Shown here in pieces: positions 43,007-54,043 of a stretch of DNA of 64,000 bases. The first letter of the stretch is position 1. Every line of letters begins with the position of its first letter. The notes under the pieces were generated by a model. That model worked only from the letters and a program-made list of their open reading frames with translations, was not told the origin of the DNA and did no database searches. The position numbers were made by a program, and so were the translations under genes. The DNA is from Acinetobacter calcoaceticus DSM 30006 = CIP 81.8 (GTDB lineage: Bacteria; Pseudomonadota; Gammaproteobacteria; Pseudomonadales; Moraxellaceae), in assembly GCF_000368965.1 (NCBI RefSeq), contig NZ_KB849780.1, forward strand, positions 1,736,145 through 1,800,144, in the 5' to 3' direction.

Positions 43007-45478
43007 TTACTGTACTGGCGCATGAAAACGTTTTAAGCGTAATGCATTGCCTAAAACAAAGACTGAAGAAAGTGCCATCGCTCCTGCTGCAAACATTGGC
43101 GATAGTAATACGCCAAATGCTGGGTATAATGCGCCTGCCGCAATTGGAATAAGTGCAACGTTATATACAAATGCCCAGAACAGGTTTTGACGTATGTTTC
43201 GCATGGTGGCTTTACTTAAAGCAATTGCGTTCGGCACACCTTTTAAACTACCCGACATAAGCACAACATCGGCAGCTTCAATGGCAACATCTGTTCCGGT
43301 ACCAATGGCTAAGCCAACATCTGCTTGCGCCAAGGCTGGTGCATCATTAATGCCATCGCCCACAAAAGCCAATCGACCATACTGCTTTTGCAGTTGACGA
43401 ACGGTGTCTACTTTGCCTTCGGGTAAAACCTCTGCCACAACTTCATCAATATTAAGTTTTTTCGCAATCGCTTGCGCTGTATGACGGTTATCCCCTGTAA
43501 TCATGGCAACTTTTAGACCTAATTGATGTAAGGCCTCAATCGCAGCATAGGTTGTTTCTTTAATTGGGTCTGCAACGGCAATAATTGCAGCTAGTTGCCG
43601 GTCGATAGCAACATAAAGTGGTGTTTTACCCTCTTCACCCAGTTGAGCAGCAATTGCTTGGAATGAGTTGGTATCTAAACCAAGTTGATGCATATAACGG
43701 TCTGCACCAATTTGTACTTTTTGACCCGCTACTTCAGCTTCAATACCTGAACCGGTAATCGAGTTAAATGCTGTTACGGGTAATAAGTTTAGACCCTCAG
43801 CTTGTGCGGCTTGAACAATAGCGAGTGCAATCGGGTGCTCAGATTTAGCTTCAACAGAGGCAACCAACGTCAGCACTTGTTTACGATCAAAACCTTGTTG
43901 CACATTAAAGTCTGTCAGTGTTGGTTTGCCTTCGGTGAGTGTTCCCGTTTTATCGACTGCAACAACTTGCGCTTCTTGCAAAAGCTGCAAAGCTTCACCT
44001 TTACGGAACAGAATCCCTAGCTCAGCACCACGTCCAGTACCGACCATAATAGAAGTTGGTGTTGCCAGTCCCATCGCACAAGGACACGCAATAATTAGTA
44101 CTGCAACGGCGTTGACCAAACCAAAAGTTAAGGCAGGTTCTGGCCCAAAGATAAACCAGACCAAGAAAGTAATTGCAGCAATGAGCATCACCGCTGGCAC
44201 AAACCACATGGTGACTTTATCGACCAAACCCTGAATCGGAAGTTTAGAACCTTGGGCTTGCTCAACCATGCGAATAATTTGTGAAAGCACAGACGAAGCA
44301 CCAACCGCGGTCGCCCGAATGTTTAAAGTACCGTTCTGGTTGACCGTACCACCAACCACTTGCTGCCCTACTATTTTTTCAACGGGAACAGGCTCACCCG
44401 TAATCATAGATTCATCAATGTAGCTATGCCCTTCAACTACTTCACCATCGACAGGCACACGTTCACCGGGACGAATTTCTACAATACTTCCACTGACCAC
44501 TTCGGCAACTGCAACTTCCACCACTTGACCATCACGCTGAATGCGAGCAGTCTTCGGTTGCATACCAACCAAATGCTGAATAGCTTGCGAAGTACGTCCT
44601 TTGGCTTTTGCTTCAAAATATCGCCCGAGCAAAATTAGACTGACAATCACGGCAGCCGCTTCAAAGTAAACATTGACCGTACCTTGTGGTAACACATGCG
44701 GCATAAAGGTTGCCACGACTGAGAAACTGTAGGCAGCCAAGGTTCCAACTGCCACTAGCGAATTCATATCTGGCGCTAAACGCAATAAGGCTGGAATACC
44801 TTTTTGGTAAAAACGGCGACCAGGAAAAATGAGTACTAAGGTTGTTAAAACAAACTGTAAAAGCCAGCTATTGTATTGACCAATCGTGTGCATGACCCAC
44901 ATGTGAAAAGCTGGAATTAGATGTGAACCCATTTCCAAAATAAACACAGGTAAGGCCAAAACAATCGAGATGATCAAATCTTTTTTAAGCTGATCTAACT
45001 CTGAAGCTTTTTTATCGAGCTGCTCATTTTGATTTTTTTCAGCTGCTTTGGCGTCGTAACCCGCTTTTTTAACAGCACGAATCAGGTCTTCAACATTGAC
45101 TGATGCATCTGCCTGAACCCAAGCCTGCTCTGTAGCTAAGTTAACCGTCGCATCTTGAACGCCGTTTACTTTTTTAAGGGCTTTTTCAACTCGTGCAACA
45201 CAAGATGCGCAGGTCATACCCTCAATAGACAGCTCCACTGGTGCCGCTTTTGGAACATCATAACCTGCTCGTTCAACTGCTTTGACAAGTGCTTCACGCT
45301 GAATCGGTTGATTTGAATAAACAACGGCTTTCTCTGTTGCCAAATTAACGTTGGCAATTTCTACATTTTCAACTTTCTTAAGTGCTTTTTCGACACGACC
45401 TACACAGGAGGCACAGGTCATCCCTTCGATTGGTAGTGTTTCACTATATGCTGGCAATTTTGTGTTTTTTGAGTCCAT
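43007..45478 (-). CDS. copA: Cu(I)-translocating P-type ATPase CopA
   Basis: CopA pumps Cu(I) out of the cytoplasm. From ATG 45478 (AGAGGTG upstream) it has 823 residues. Two N-terminal HMA domains each carry GMTCASC. Eight membrane helices hold the metal-binding CPC ([13 protein letters not shown]). The phosphorylation site is DKTGTLTEG, the ATP-binding region has SEHP, the hinge is [10 protein letters not shown] and the actuator loop is TGEPVPV. This is the complete P1B-1 type. cueR follows on the same strand; copZ is divergent. Confidence 0.96.
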   Translation of the reverse strand: MDSKNTKLPAYSETLPIEGMTCASCVGRVEKALKKVENVEIANVNLATEKAVVYSNQPIQREALVKAVERAGYDVPKAAPVELSIEGMTCASCVARVEKALKKVNGVQDATVNLATEQAWVQADASVNVEDLIRAVKKAGYDAKAAEKNQNEQLDKKASELDQLKKDLIISIVLALPVFILEMGSHLIPAFHMWVMHTIGQYNSWLLQFVLTTLVLIFPGRRFYQKGIPALLRLAPDMNSLVAVGTLAAYSFSVVATFMPHVLPQGTVNVYFEAAAVIVSLILLGRYFEAKAKGRTSQAIQHLVGMQPKTARIQRDGQVVEVAVAEVVSGSIVEIRPGERVPVDGEVVEGHSYIDESMITGEPVPVEKIVGQQVVGGTVNQNGTLNIRATAVGASSVLSQIIRMVEQAQGSKLPIQGLVDKVTMWFVPAVMLIAAITFLVWFIFGPEPALTFGLVNAVAVLIIACPCAMGLATPTSIMVGTGRGAELGILFRKGEALQLLQEAQVVAVDKTGTLTEGKPTLTDFNVQQGFDRKQVLTLVASVEAKSEHPIALAIVQAAQAEGLNLLPVTAFNSITGSGIEAEVAGQKVQIGADRYMHQLGLDTNSFQAIAAQLGEEGKTPLYVAIDRQLAAIIAVADPIKETTYAAIEALHQLGLKVAMITGDNRHTAQAIAKKLNIDEVVAEVLPEGKVDTVRQLQKQYGRLAFVGDGINDAPALAQADVGLAIGTGTDVAIEAADVVLMSGSLKGVPNAIALSKATMRNIRQNLFWAFVYNVALIPIAAGALYPAFGVLLSPMFAAGAMALSSVFVLGNALRLKRFHAPVQ

Positions 45479-45520
45479 CAAACACCTCTGCAAATCTGCA
45501 AAATTTAATATTCTGTATTG

Positions 45521-45605
45521 AGCATACAGATTCCCATCATGGGAAGGTCAAGCATATTTTTTAAAAAATTGGTCTTGACCTTACAATCATGACAAGGTTT
45601 AGACT
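45521..45605. promoter_or_regulatory. Two divergent CueR-type promoters with 19-bp spacers
   Basis: copA side (minus): TTGACC (45546-45551), 19-bp spacer with the dyad TTCCC-ATGAT-GGGAA, and TATGCT (45521-45526). copZ side (plus): TTGACC (45575-45580), 19-bp spacer bridging ACCTT...AAGGT, and TAGACT (45600-45605). The 19-bp spacing is the hallmark of MerR-family activation. Confidence 0.88.
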
Positions 45606-45649
45606 TAAGGTTATCCAAACAAATATCTCGTTCTTGATGGAGTATGAAT

Positions 45650-45844
45650 ATGAAACTACTTATTGAAAATATGACTTGTGGCGGCTGTGCTCGTGGTGTG
45701 ACAGCAACGATTCAAGATGTCGACCCAAATGCAAAAGTAGACGTAGATTTAGCGACAAAAATCGTAACTGTTGAAAGCAGTGAAAGCGTCGATAAAATTA
45801 CCGAAGCGCTAGACGAAGATGGTTTTCCAGCTCAAGTGCAGTAA
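45650..45844 (+). CDS. copZ: CopZ-like copper chaperone
   Basis: The single HMA domain has the Cu(I) motif MTCGGC. ATG 45650 is preferred because GGAG lies 7 nt upstream; the ATG at 45644 has it only one base away. This gives 64 residues. CopZ proteins deliver Cu(I) to CopA and can report to CueR. It is divergent from copA and has its own CueR-type promoter. Confidence 0.9.
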   Translation: MKLLIENMTCGGCARGVTATIQDVDPNAKVDVDLATKIVTVESSESVDKITEALDEDGFPAQVQ

Positions 45845-45895
45845 GAAGTTACATAATGCATAGCTTCAAACTTTGAGGCTATGCATTCGTCTTAT

Positions 45896-46855
45896 TTAAA
45901 AATCTATGCCGTTTGAATCATCTATCGGGTTCTGATCGAGTGTAAAAACAGTCCGTTGATAAGGTATCCCTTCTAAATCGTAGACCTGATAAATACAATC
46001 AAATAAGAGTTGTAAGTCCTCACTTCTGTCCATTGCGCGTGCAGTAATAAAAATCGGACTGACTGCCCCATTGTCGAGAATTGGAATGTAATTTAAATGA
46101 GGAAAGCGAATAGTATCGGCACTGGCAGGAATAATACATAAACCTTCTCCCGCTGCGACCAAGCCCAAAGCCAACTGAATTTCCCGTATCTCATGCATAT
46201 TTTTTGGAACCAAACTATGCTCGGCAAAAATATTCAAAAGCTGGGTTGAAAAATTGGGTTTCGGCGAAGTGGGATACATAAACATCTTTTCATCAATGAG
46301 ATCTGCCAGATATACCCCTTCTGTACGCTGTGCAATCGGATGACTCGTATGAGCAGCAACCACCAATCGCTCTTTACGCAACAAAATACGTCTCACGGCC
46401 GGGTCACTAATTCTTAAACGTCCAAATCCGACATCAATACGGCCTTCTTTTAATGCCTGTAGTTGCTCAGTCGTACTTAACTCCATCAGTTGAATATTCA
46501 AATGCGGTTGCTGTTGCCGAAATAAATAGATGATTCGCGGCAGTAAACCATAGAGCAAAGACCCAACAAAGCCAATCGTTACGCTTCTTTCGATCAGACC
46601 AATCCGCTTGGTCATACTTTTTATTTCTTCAGCATTCGACAAAAGTTTAAGGGCGTGCTGATAAAAGAAATGTCCGGCTGGGGTTGTCTGTAAAGGGCGG
46701 CTTCCACGCTCAAATAATTGAATTCCAAGCTCACTTTCCAGATTTTGGATCTGCCGACTCAAAGGTGGTTGAGCAATAAATAGTTTTTCGGCTGCCTTTG
46801 TGAAGCTCTGCTCTTCAACAACAGCCACGAAATATCGTAAATGTCTTAGTTCCAT
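45896..46855 (-). CDS. benM: LysR-type benzoate regulator BenM
   Basis: BenM activates the ben genes in response to benzoate and cis,cis-muconate. The 319-residue protein begins MELRHLRYFVAVVEEQSFTK, then PPLSRQIQNLESELGIQLFE, nearly as in A. baylyi BenM. Further blocks match (IGFVGSLLYGLLPRIIYLF, SSPKPNFSTQ-like TSPKPNFSTQ, IQLALGLVAAGEG). The C-terminus is about 15 residues longer than A. baylyi BenM. It is divergent from benA with BenM-type sites between. Confidence 0.93.
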   Translation of the reverse strand: MELRHLRYFVAVVEEQSFTKAAEKLFIAQPPLSRQIQNLESELGIQLFERGSRPLQTTPAGHFFYQHALKLLSNAEEIKSMTKRIGLIERSVTIGFVGSLLYGLLPRIIYLFRQQQPHLNIQLMELSTTEQLQALKEGRIDVGFGRLRISDPAVRRILLRKERLVVAAHTSHPIAQRTEGVYLADLIDEKMFMYPTSPKPNFSTQLLNIFAEHSLVPKNMHEIREIQLALGLVAAGEGLCIIPASADTIRFPHLNYIPILDNGAVSPIFITARAMDRSEDLQLLFDCIYQVYDLEGIPYQRTVFTLDQNPIDDSNGIDF

Positions 46856-46864
46856 AAGGCTTCC

Positions 46865-46931
46865 ATACCTTTAAGATATAAAAAAATGCAAATTCAGTCT
46901 TAGACACAGTTTAACCATTCTTTTAAGGTAT
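46865..46931. promoter_or_regulatory. BenM binding sites between benM and benA
   Basis: ATAC-CTTTAAG-ATAT (46865-46879) and ATTC-TTTTAAG-GTAT (46917-46931) follow the LysR/BenM pattern ATAC-N7-GTAT; the second is exactly the Site 3 form described for A. baylyi. Centres are 52 bp apart. Confidence 0.75.
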
Positions 46932-47134
46932 ATACAAGCAACAAACCGATGAAGTGATGAATTGCTTTGTGAAAAGCCTTGTTGCCAATATTTAAGTGAT
47001 TCATCTTCATCAATTCACGGTTAAACACCCAGCGCGCTCATGCGCTTCATTGACAATATTAGGATATCAAGACCTTTTAGATCGTAGCTAAGGCCTTGGT
47101 GACTTCCACACTTTTGGAAAGTCGGAGAACGGAC

Positions 47135-48517
47135 ATGCCACGTATTCCTGTAATCAATACTAGCCATCTTGACCGTATTGATGAATTACTTGTAGATAAT
47201 ATCGATACAGGTGAATTTAAACTTCATCGCTCAGTGTTTACTGACGACGCCCTATTTGACCTTGAAATGAAATACATCTTCGAAGGTAATTGGGTTTACT
47301 TAGCACACGAAAGCCAAATTCCAAATAATAATGACTACTACACCACTCACATTGGTCGTCAGCCGGTCATTATTGCCCGCAACCGTAACGGCGAATTGAA
47401 TGCCATGATCAATGCGTGTTCACACCGCGGAGCACAACTTTGCCGTCACAAGCGTGGTAACAAAGCAACGTATACCTGCCCTTTCCATGGTTGGACGTTT
47501 AATAACTCAGGTAAATTACTTAAAGTTAAAGATCCAAGTGAAGCAGGCTACTCTGACTGTTTTAACCAAGATGGCTCACACGACCTTAAAAAAGTTGCTC
47601 GCTTTGAGAACTATAAAGGCTTTTTGTTTGGCAGCTTAAATCCGGATGTTCCTTCACTTGAAGAATTCTTGGGTGAAACCACCAAAATCATCGACATGAT
47701 TGTTGATCAATCTGAACATGGTCTGGAAGTTTTACGTGGTTCATCGACCTACACTTACGAAGGCAACTGGAAACTCACCGCTGAAAATGGTGCCGATGGT
47801 TACCACGTTTCTGCTGTTCATTGGAACTATGCAGCAACGACTCAACACCGTAAAGAAACTCAAGCTGCCGATAATATTCGTGCGATGAGCGCTGGTTCTT
47901 GGGGTAAACAAGGCGGTGGCTCTTATGGCTTTGAAAATGGTCACATGTTGCTTTGGACACAATGGGCAAACCCAGAAGACCGTCCGAACTTCCCGAAAGC
48001 AGAAGAATACGCCGAAAAATACGGCGAAGCGATGTCGAAGTGGATGATTGAACGTTCACGTAACCTATGCCTCTATCCAAACGTTTATTTGATGGATCAG
48101 TTCGGTTCACAGATTCGTGTACTTCGCCCACTTTCAGTCAATAGAACTGAAGTCACTATTTACTGTATTGCACCTAAAGGTGAAGCACCAGAAGCTCGTA
48201 CCCGCCGTATCCGTCAATATGAAGATTTCTTTAATGCCTCAGGTATGGCAACACCAGACGATTTAGAGGAATTCCGCGCTTGTCAGGCAGGCTACGCAGG
48301 TATTGCACTTGAGTGGAATGACATGTGCCGTGGTTCAAAACACTGGATTTATGGACCAGACGATGCAGCAAATGAAATTGGTTTAAAACCAATGTTAAGT
48401 GGTATCAAAACTGAAGATGAGGGTCTTTATCTTGCCCAACATCAATATTGGTTAGAAACCATGAAACACGCGATTGCATCAGAGAAAGAAATTGCTGATC
48501 AGGGAGAAACAGCATGA
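47135..48517 (+). CDS. benA: Benzoate 1,2-dioxygenase large subunit BenA
   Basis: BenA is the catalytic alpha subunit that adds O2 to benzoate. From ATG 47135 (GGAGA 7 nt upstream) it has 460 residues. The Rieske centre is C-x-H (ACSHRGAQ) plus C-x2-H (CPFHGW), and the mononuclear iron site includes the [11 protein letters not shown]is residues ([14 protein letters not shown]). An earlier in-frame GTG at 47096 lacks a ribosome site. It overlaps benB by 4 bp (ATGA). Confidence 0.95.
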   Translation: MPRIPVINTSHLDRIDELLVDNIDTGEFKLHRSVFTDDALFDLEMKYIFEGNWVYLAHESQIPNNNDYYTTHIGRQPVIIARNRNGELNAMINACSHRGAQLCRHKRGNKATYTCPFHGWTFNNSGKLLKVKDPSEAGYSDCFNQDGSHDLKKVARFENYKGFLFGSLNPDVPSLEEFLGETTKIIDMIVDQSEHGLEVLRGSSTYTYEGNWKLTAENGADGYHVSAVHWNYAATTQHRKETQAADNIRAMSAGSWGKQGGGSYGFENGHMLLWTQWANPEDRPNFPKAEEYAEKYGEAMSKWMIERSRNLCLYPNVYLMDQFGSQIRVLRPLSVNRTEVTIYCIAPKGEAPEARTRRIRQYEDFFNASGMATPDDLEEFRACQAGYAGIALEWNDMCRGSKHWIYGPDDAANEIGLKPMLSGIKTEDEGLYLAQHQYWLETMKHAIASEKEIADQGETA

Positions 48518-49014
48518 GTGCTCAAGACAAAGCAACTTTAGAAAATATTGCTCAGTTTCTCTATCGTGAAGCTCGCTTTTTAGATGATGAACAATGGGAT
48601 GACTGGCTTGCATGCTACGAACAGGAAGCTTCTTTCTGGATGCCAGCTTGGGATGATGACGATAAATTAACTGAAGACCCGCAATCTGAAATTTCACTCA
48701 TTTATTATCCAGACCGCCAAGGTTTAGAAGATCGTGTGTTCCGTATTAAAACCGAACGCTCATCTGCAACCATGCCGGACACACGCACAAGCCACAATAT
48801 TGCCAACATTGAAGTCGTCGAGCGCGACGGAGACAAAGTCACTGTTCGCTTTAACTGGAATACCTTGAGTTTCCGTTACAAGACAAATTACAGCTATTTC
48901 GGTATGTCACGTTATGTGATCGATTTTTCAGGTGATCAACCAAAAATCTTGAGCAAATATGTCGTTTTGAAAAATGACTACATCAATCAAGTCATTGATA
49001 TTTACCACCTTTAA
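48514..49014 (+). CDS. benB: Benzoate 1,2-dioxygenase small subunit BenB
   Basis: The beta subunit (166 residues) has the ring-hydroxylating dioxygenase beta fold: [40 protein letters not shown] segments and [10 protein letters not shown]. It stabilises the alpha3beta3 complex. Starts inside the benA stop (ATGA). Confidence 0.94.
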   Translation: MSAQDKATLENIAQFLYREARFLDDEQWDDWLACYEQEASFWMPAWDDDDKLTEDPQSEISLIYYPDRQGLEDRVFRIKTERSSATMPDTRTSHNIANIEVVERDGDKVTVRFNWNTLSFRYKTNYSYFGMSRYVIDFSGDQPKILSKYVVLKNDYINQVIDIYHL

Positions 49015-49055
49015 GACATACCACCTCAGTTAAACGGACTGTTGGCTGAGGGTGA

Positions 49056-50102
<1,047 letters not shown>

Positions 50103-50123
50103 TTCAAGGTGGAGAAGTTATCT

Positions 50124-50909
50124 ATGTCAAACCGTCAAAGATTTACCGATAAAGTTGTGATTGTTACGGGTAGTGCCCAAGGTATTGGTCGTGGCGTGGC
50201 CTTGCAAGTCGCGGCTGAAGGCGGACAAGTCGTCATGGCTGACCGCTCTGAATATGTTGAAGAAGTTCTCAAAGAAATTCAGAGTGCAGGTGGCGATGCT
50301 GTCACGATTAATGCCGACCTTGAAACCTATGCAGGCGCACAAGCGGTTGTTGCAAAAGCCATTGAACACTATGGTCGGGTAGATATCCTTATTAATAATG
50401 TAGGTGGCGCGATCTGGATGAAACCTTTTGAAGAGTTTTCCGAAGAAGAGATCGTTAAGGAAGTGAATCGCTCATTGTTTCCAACTTTATGGTGCTGCCG
50501 CGCTGTGTTGCCCGCCATGATTAAGCAACAATCGGGTGTTATTGTAAATGTATCTTCCATTGCAACCCGTGGCATTAATCGTATTCCCTACTCAGCATCT
50601 AAAGGTGGTGTAAATGCCCTAACAGCATCGCTTGCTTTTGAACATGCTAAAGACGGGATCCGAGTCAATGCAGTTGCGACTGGTGGAACCGAAGCACCGC
50701 CTCGCAAAGTACCGCGTAATGCCAACCCATTAAGTCAAAATGAGAAAGACTGGATGCAGCAAGTGGTTGATCAAACAATAGATCGAACATTTATGGGCCG
50801 TTATGGCACAATTCAAGAACAAGTGAATGCAATTTTATTTCTTGCATCAGACGAAGCATCGTATATGACTGGATCGGTTATTTCGGTCGGAGGTGGAGAT
50901 CAGGGTTAA
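50124..50909 (+). CDS. benD: Dihydroxycyclohexadiene carboxylate dehydrogenase BenD
   Basis: BenD oxidises and decarboxylates the cis-diol made by BenABC to catechol. It is a short-chain dehydrogenase of 261 residues from ATG 50124 (GGTGGAGAAG upstream). The NAD motif is GSAQGIGRGVA, the catalytic triad lies in NVSSIATRGINRIPYSASKG (Ser, Tyr, Lys), and NNVGG is present. It follows benC by 21 bp. Confidence 0.94.
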   Translation: MSNRQRFTDKVVIVTGSAQGIGRGVALQVAAEGGQVVMADRSEYVEEVLKEIQSAGGDAVTINADLETYAGAQAVVAKAIEHYGRVDILINNVGGAIWMKPFEEFSEEEIVKEVNRSLFPTLWCCRAVLPAMIKQQSGVIVNVSSIATRGINRIPYSASKGGVNALTASLAFEHAKDGIRVNAVATGGTEAPPRKVPRNANPLSQNEKDWMQQVVDQTIDRTFMGRYGTIQEQVNAILFLASDEASYMTGSVISVGGGDQG

Positions 50910-50966
50910 CCCTGATCTTTTTATATGATTGGGTAAATAACATGATTTGCATGGAGGCAATCACAC

Positions 50967-52160
50967 ATGGCAACTCTGTTAAAGACATTAAAAAATGACT
51001 GGTCCATATCAGCCACTGTTGCTGGCTTTCTTGCAGTTTTAATTTCTTACTCAGGCCCACTGATTATTTTCTTTCAAGCTGCTCAGCGTGCCCATGTTTC
51101 TACCGATATGATGGTGTCATGGATTTGGGGAATTTCAATTGGTGCCGCCGTTTCAGGTATTTATCTTTCAATTAAATATAAAACTCCTGTCATTACCGCA
51201 TGGTCTGCACCGGGTACTGCCCTGTTAGTGACGCTATTTCCACATATCTCATTGAATGAAGCGGTAGCTGCTTATATTACTTCTGCCGTTGTTATTTTTT
51301 TAATTGGCATTACTGGTTACTTCGACAAATTACTTAAATGGATTCCGCAAGATGTCGCTGCCGGCATGATGGCAGGTATTCTTTTTCAATTTGGTATTGG
51401 TCTATTTACCGCATCTGATAGCATGCCCTTTATTGTCTTTAGCATGCTCATTGTCTTTTTAATTGCCAAACGTTTAATGCCGCGCTATACCATGATTTGG
51501 GTATTAGCTGCCGGAGTTTTATTAAGCCTCATTTTAGGCAAAATGAATCCGGTTGATGTGAGTTTTAGTTTGGCTATCCCGCAGTGGATTAGCCCAGAGT
51601 GGACATGGAACTCAACACTGAACCTCGCTGTTCCTCTCATTTTAGTCAGCTTAACTGGTCAATTTTTACCGGGCATGGCAATTATGAAACTCAGTGGTTA
51701 CGACACACCCGCCAAACCGATTATTAGCGTTACCAGTATTGCCTCTTTAGTTGTTGCTTGCGTAGGTGGTATTACCATTGTGCTTGCCTCAATTACTGCT
51801 GCTTTATGTATGGGCAAAGATGCACATGAACTTAAAGAAAAACGATATATTGCGGGTATCGCTAATGGAATTTTTTATATTTTAGGAGGCTTATTTGCTG
51901 GCAGTATTGTCATGCTATTTAGCTTACTTCCTAAAGAGTTGGTTGCAGCACTGGCAGGTTTAGCTTTGCTTGGAGCCATTGCCACAAATATTTCTGTCGC
52001 CATGAGAAATGATAGTCAACGTGATGCTGCACTTATTACCTTTTTAGCAACAGCATCAGGCATGCATTTTCTTGGATTAAGCTCGGTTTTTTGGGGTATC
52101 TGTATTGGTGTAATCGCCCATTTCATTCTCACACCACGATCAACTCCAGCCACAAATTAA
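50967..52160 (+). CDS. benE: Benzoate/proton symporter BenE
   Basis: The 397-residue membrane protein has about 12 predicted helices and the BenE family segments (SGPLIIFFQAAQRAHVSTDM, AWSAPGTALL, IPQDVAAGMMAGILFQFG, FLPGMAIMKLSGYD). It imports benzoate with protons. GGAGG lies 9 nt before the ATG. It is the last gene of the benABCDE operon; a strong terminator follows. Confidence 0.93.
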   Translation: MATLLKTLKNDWSISATVAGFLAVLISYSGPLIIFFQAAQRAHVSTDMMVSWIWGISIGAAVSGIYLSIKYKTPVITAWSAPGTALLVTLFPHISLNEAVAAYITSAVVIFLIGITGYFDKLLKWIPQDVAAGMMAGILFQFGIGLFTASDSMPFIVFSMLIVFLIAKRLMPRYTMIWVLAAGVLLSLILGKMNPVDVSFSLAIPQWISPEWTWNSTLNLAVPLILVSLTGQFLPGMAIMKLSGYDTPAKPIISVTSIASLVVACVGGITIVLASITAALCMGKDAHELKEKRYIAGIANGIFYILGGLFAGSIVMLFSLLPKELVAALAGLALLGAIATNISVAMRNDSQRDAALITFLATASGMHFLGLSSVFWGICIGVIAHFILTPRSTPATN

Positions 52161-52197
52161 GTTTTTTATCTAAACACTCCAACCAAAATAAAGCCTC

Positions 52198-52252
52198 AAT
52201 CGCCAAATCAGGATGCAAATAATTTGCTAACCCTGATTTGGCGATTTTTATT
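52198..52252 (+). terminator. Terminator of benABCDE
   Basis: AATCGCCAAATCAGG (52198-52212) pairs perfectly with CCTGATTTGGCGATT (52232-52246) around a 19-nt loop, followed by TTTATTT. Confidence 0.85.
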
Positions 52253-52531
52253 TAATATCAATTAAATTTCATTTTCAAAGGTCAATTTCTAAAATAATTA
52301 AATAATAGTCTTTAGCATTTTGTATTTATATTTTTACTTCAATTCATAATATAAATTTAGCTCTATTTTTATCAGTGATTCTTAGCAAGAAAACCAAGAA
52401 TAAAACACCAATAAAAACATTTAAATTCTCACCATACAATATTTACCAGCATTTAATCCAGATAATAAAACCCACTTCAATCTTAAAAAATAAATATATA
52501 TTTTTCAAATAATTAAATTAATAAAAACACA
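52253..52531. other. AT-rich promoter region of benK-benP
   Basis: This highly AT-rich gap follows the benE terminator and holds no supported gene; the transcription start of benK is expected between here and 52639. Confidence 0.5.
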
Positions 52532-52546
52532 ATACCTTAAAGACAT
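52532..52546. promoter_or_regulatory. Possible BenM/CatM-like site before benK
   Basis: ATAC-CTTAAAG-ACAT matches the ATAC-N7-GTAT pattern in the first half and partly in the second, and its N7 resembles those of the benM-benA sites. It lies 94 bp before the benK start. Confidence 0.5.
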
Positions 52547-52639
52547 AAAGATATATCAATTAGGTTTTTGACTCTAACTCAATAACAAAATAGTTTATTA
52601 AAAAATAACGCGATACTTCACAAATTGGAGGTGAAAAAA

Positions 52640-53998
52640 ATGGATACGAGCAAGGTTAATATTAATGAGCTAATTGATAAGGCCAGTTTTACTTCTTTTC
52701 ATTGGAAAGTTTTAATCTGGTGCTTACTTATTATTATTTTTGATGGATATGATTTAGTCATTTATGGAGTAGCACTCCCTTTATTAATGCAACAATGGTC
52801 ATTAACTGCGGTAGAAGCAGGTTTGCTGGCAAGCGCGGCTCTATTTGGCATGATGTTTGGTGCCATGATTTTCGGCACACTTTCGGACAAGCTCGGGCGT
52901 AAAAAAACCATCCTGATTTGTGTGACTTTATTTAGCGGATTTACCTTTATCGGTGCTTTTGCCAAAGGACCAACTGAGTTTGCAATTTTGCGCTTTATTG
53001 CTGGCCTTGGTATTGGTGGCGTGATGCCAAACGTGGTCGCACTCATGACCGAATATGCGCCTAAAAAAATTCGTAGTACATTGGTCGCAATCATGTTTAG
53101 TGGTTACGCAATTGGTGGCATGACATCTGCCCTACTCGGTGCATGGCTCGTGAAAGACATGGGCTGGCAAATCATGTTTTTACTTGCAGGTATTCCACTT
53201 TTATTACTCCCGCTGATCTGGAAATTTCTGCCTGAGTCTCTCGCATTTTTAGTGAAATCTAATCAGAGTGAACAGGCTAAAAGTATTGTCAGCAAAATTG
53301 CACCTCAAACTCAGGTAAATGCCAATACACAACTGGTGTTAAACGAAAGCACAACAACTGAAGCACCTGTCCGTGCGCTTTTCCAACAAGGCCGTACCTT
53401 CAGCACATTTATGTTTTGGATTGCATTCTTTATGTGTTTACTCATGGTGTACGCCTTAGGAAGCTGGTTACCTAAACTTATGCTGCAAGCGGGCTATTCG
53501 CTAGGTGCGAGCATGTTGTTCCTGTTTGCACTTAACATCGGTGGCATGGTCGGTGCTATTGGTGGCGGTGCTTTAGCAGACAGATTCCATTTAAAACCCG
53601 TCATTACCATTATGTTTATTGTGGGATCAGCAGCTTTAATTTTACTTGGCATCAATAGTCCACAATTTATTTTATATAGCCTGATTGCCATTGCTGGCGC
53701 TGCCACAATTGGCTCGCAAATCTTACTCTACACATTTGTTGCGCAGTTCTATCCGACAGCACTTCGCTCAACTGGCATGGGCTGGGCATCTGGAATTGGC
53801 CGTATTGGCGCGATTATCGGTCCAGTTTTAACTGGTGCCCTACTCACATTTGAGCTTCCTCACCAAATGAATTTCTTAGCAATTGCGATTCCGGGTGTGA
53901 TTGCTGCACTTGCAATATTTATGGTCAATCTTAAAGCCTCTGTTGCTGCACAGACTCCATCAACTTTTAACCCTCAAAACACGCTTACTCAGCAGTAA
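52640..53998 (+). CDS. benK: Aromatic acid/H+ symporter BenK (MFS, AAHS family)
   Basis: The 452-residue protein from ATG 52640 (GGAGGTGA upstream) has 12 membrane helices and AAHS motifs: helix 1 FDGYDLVIYGVALPLL, loop 2-3 GTLSDKLGRKKTI, and GGVMPNVVALMTEYAP. It takes up benzoate. A. baylyi BenK is the clear homologue. Only 45 bp separate it from the porin gene, so the two form an operon. Confidence 0.92.
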   Translation: MDTSKVNINELIDKASFTSFHWKVLIWCLLIIIFDGYDLVIYGVALPLLMQQWSLTAVEAGLLASAALFGMMFGAMIFGTLSDKLGRKKTILICVTLFSGFTFIGAFAKGPTEFAILRFIAGLGIGGVMPNVVALMTEYAPKKIRSTLVAIMFSGYAIGGMTSALLGAWLVKDMGWQIMFLLAGIPLLLLPLIWKFLPESLAFLVKSNQSEQAKSIVSKIAPQTQVNANTQLVLNESTTTEAPVRALFQQGRTFSTFMFWIAFFMCLLMVYALGSWLPKLMLQAGYSLGASMLFLFALNIGGMVGAIGGGALADRFHLKPVITIMFIVGSAALILLGINSPQFILYSLIAIAGAATIGSQILLYTFVAQFYPTALRSTGMGWASGIGRIGAIIGPVLTGALLTFELPHQMNFLAIAIPGVIAALAIFMVNLKASVAAQTPSTFNPQNTLTQQ

Positions 53999-54043
53999 AC
54001 ATACATGCGCCTAGGACTGGCGCATAGATTTTGGAAATGGATT

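Noticed and set aside
43194..44638. Plus-strand open frames antisense to copA
   Set aside because: They are shadows of the conserved ATPase coding sequence.
52762..53094. Minus-strand frame inside benK
   Set aside because: Entirely antisense to a conserved transporter gene.
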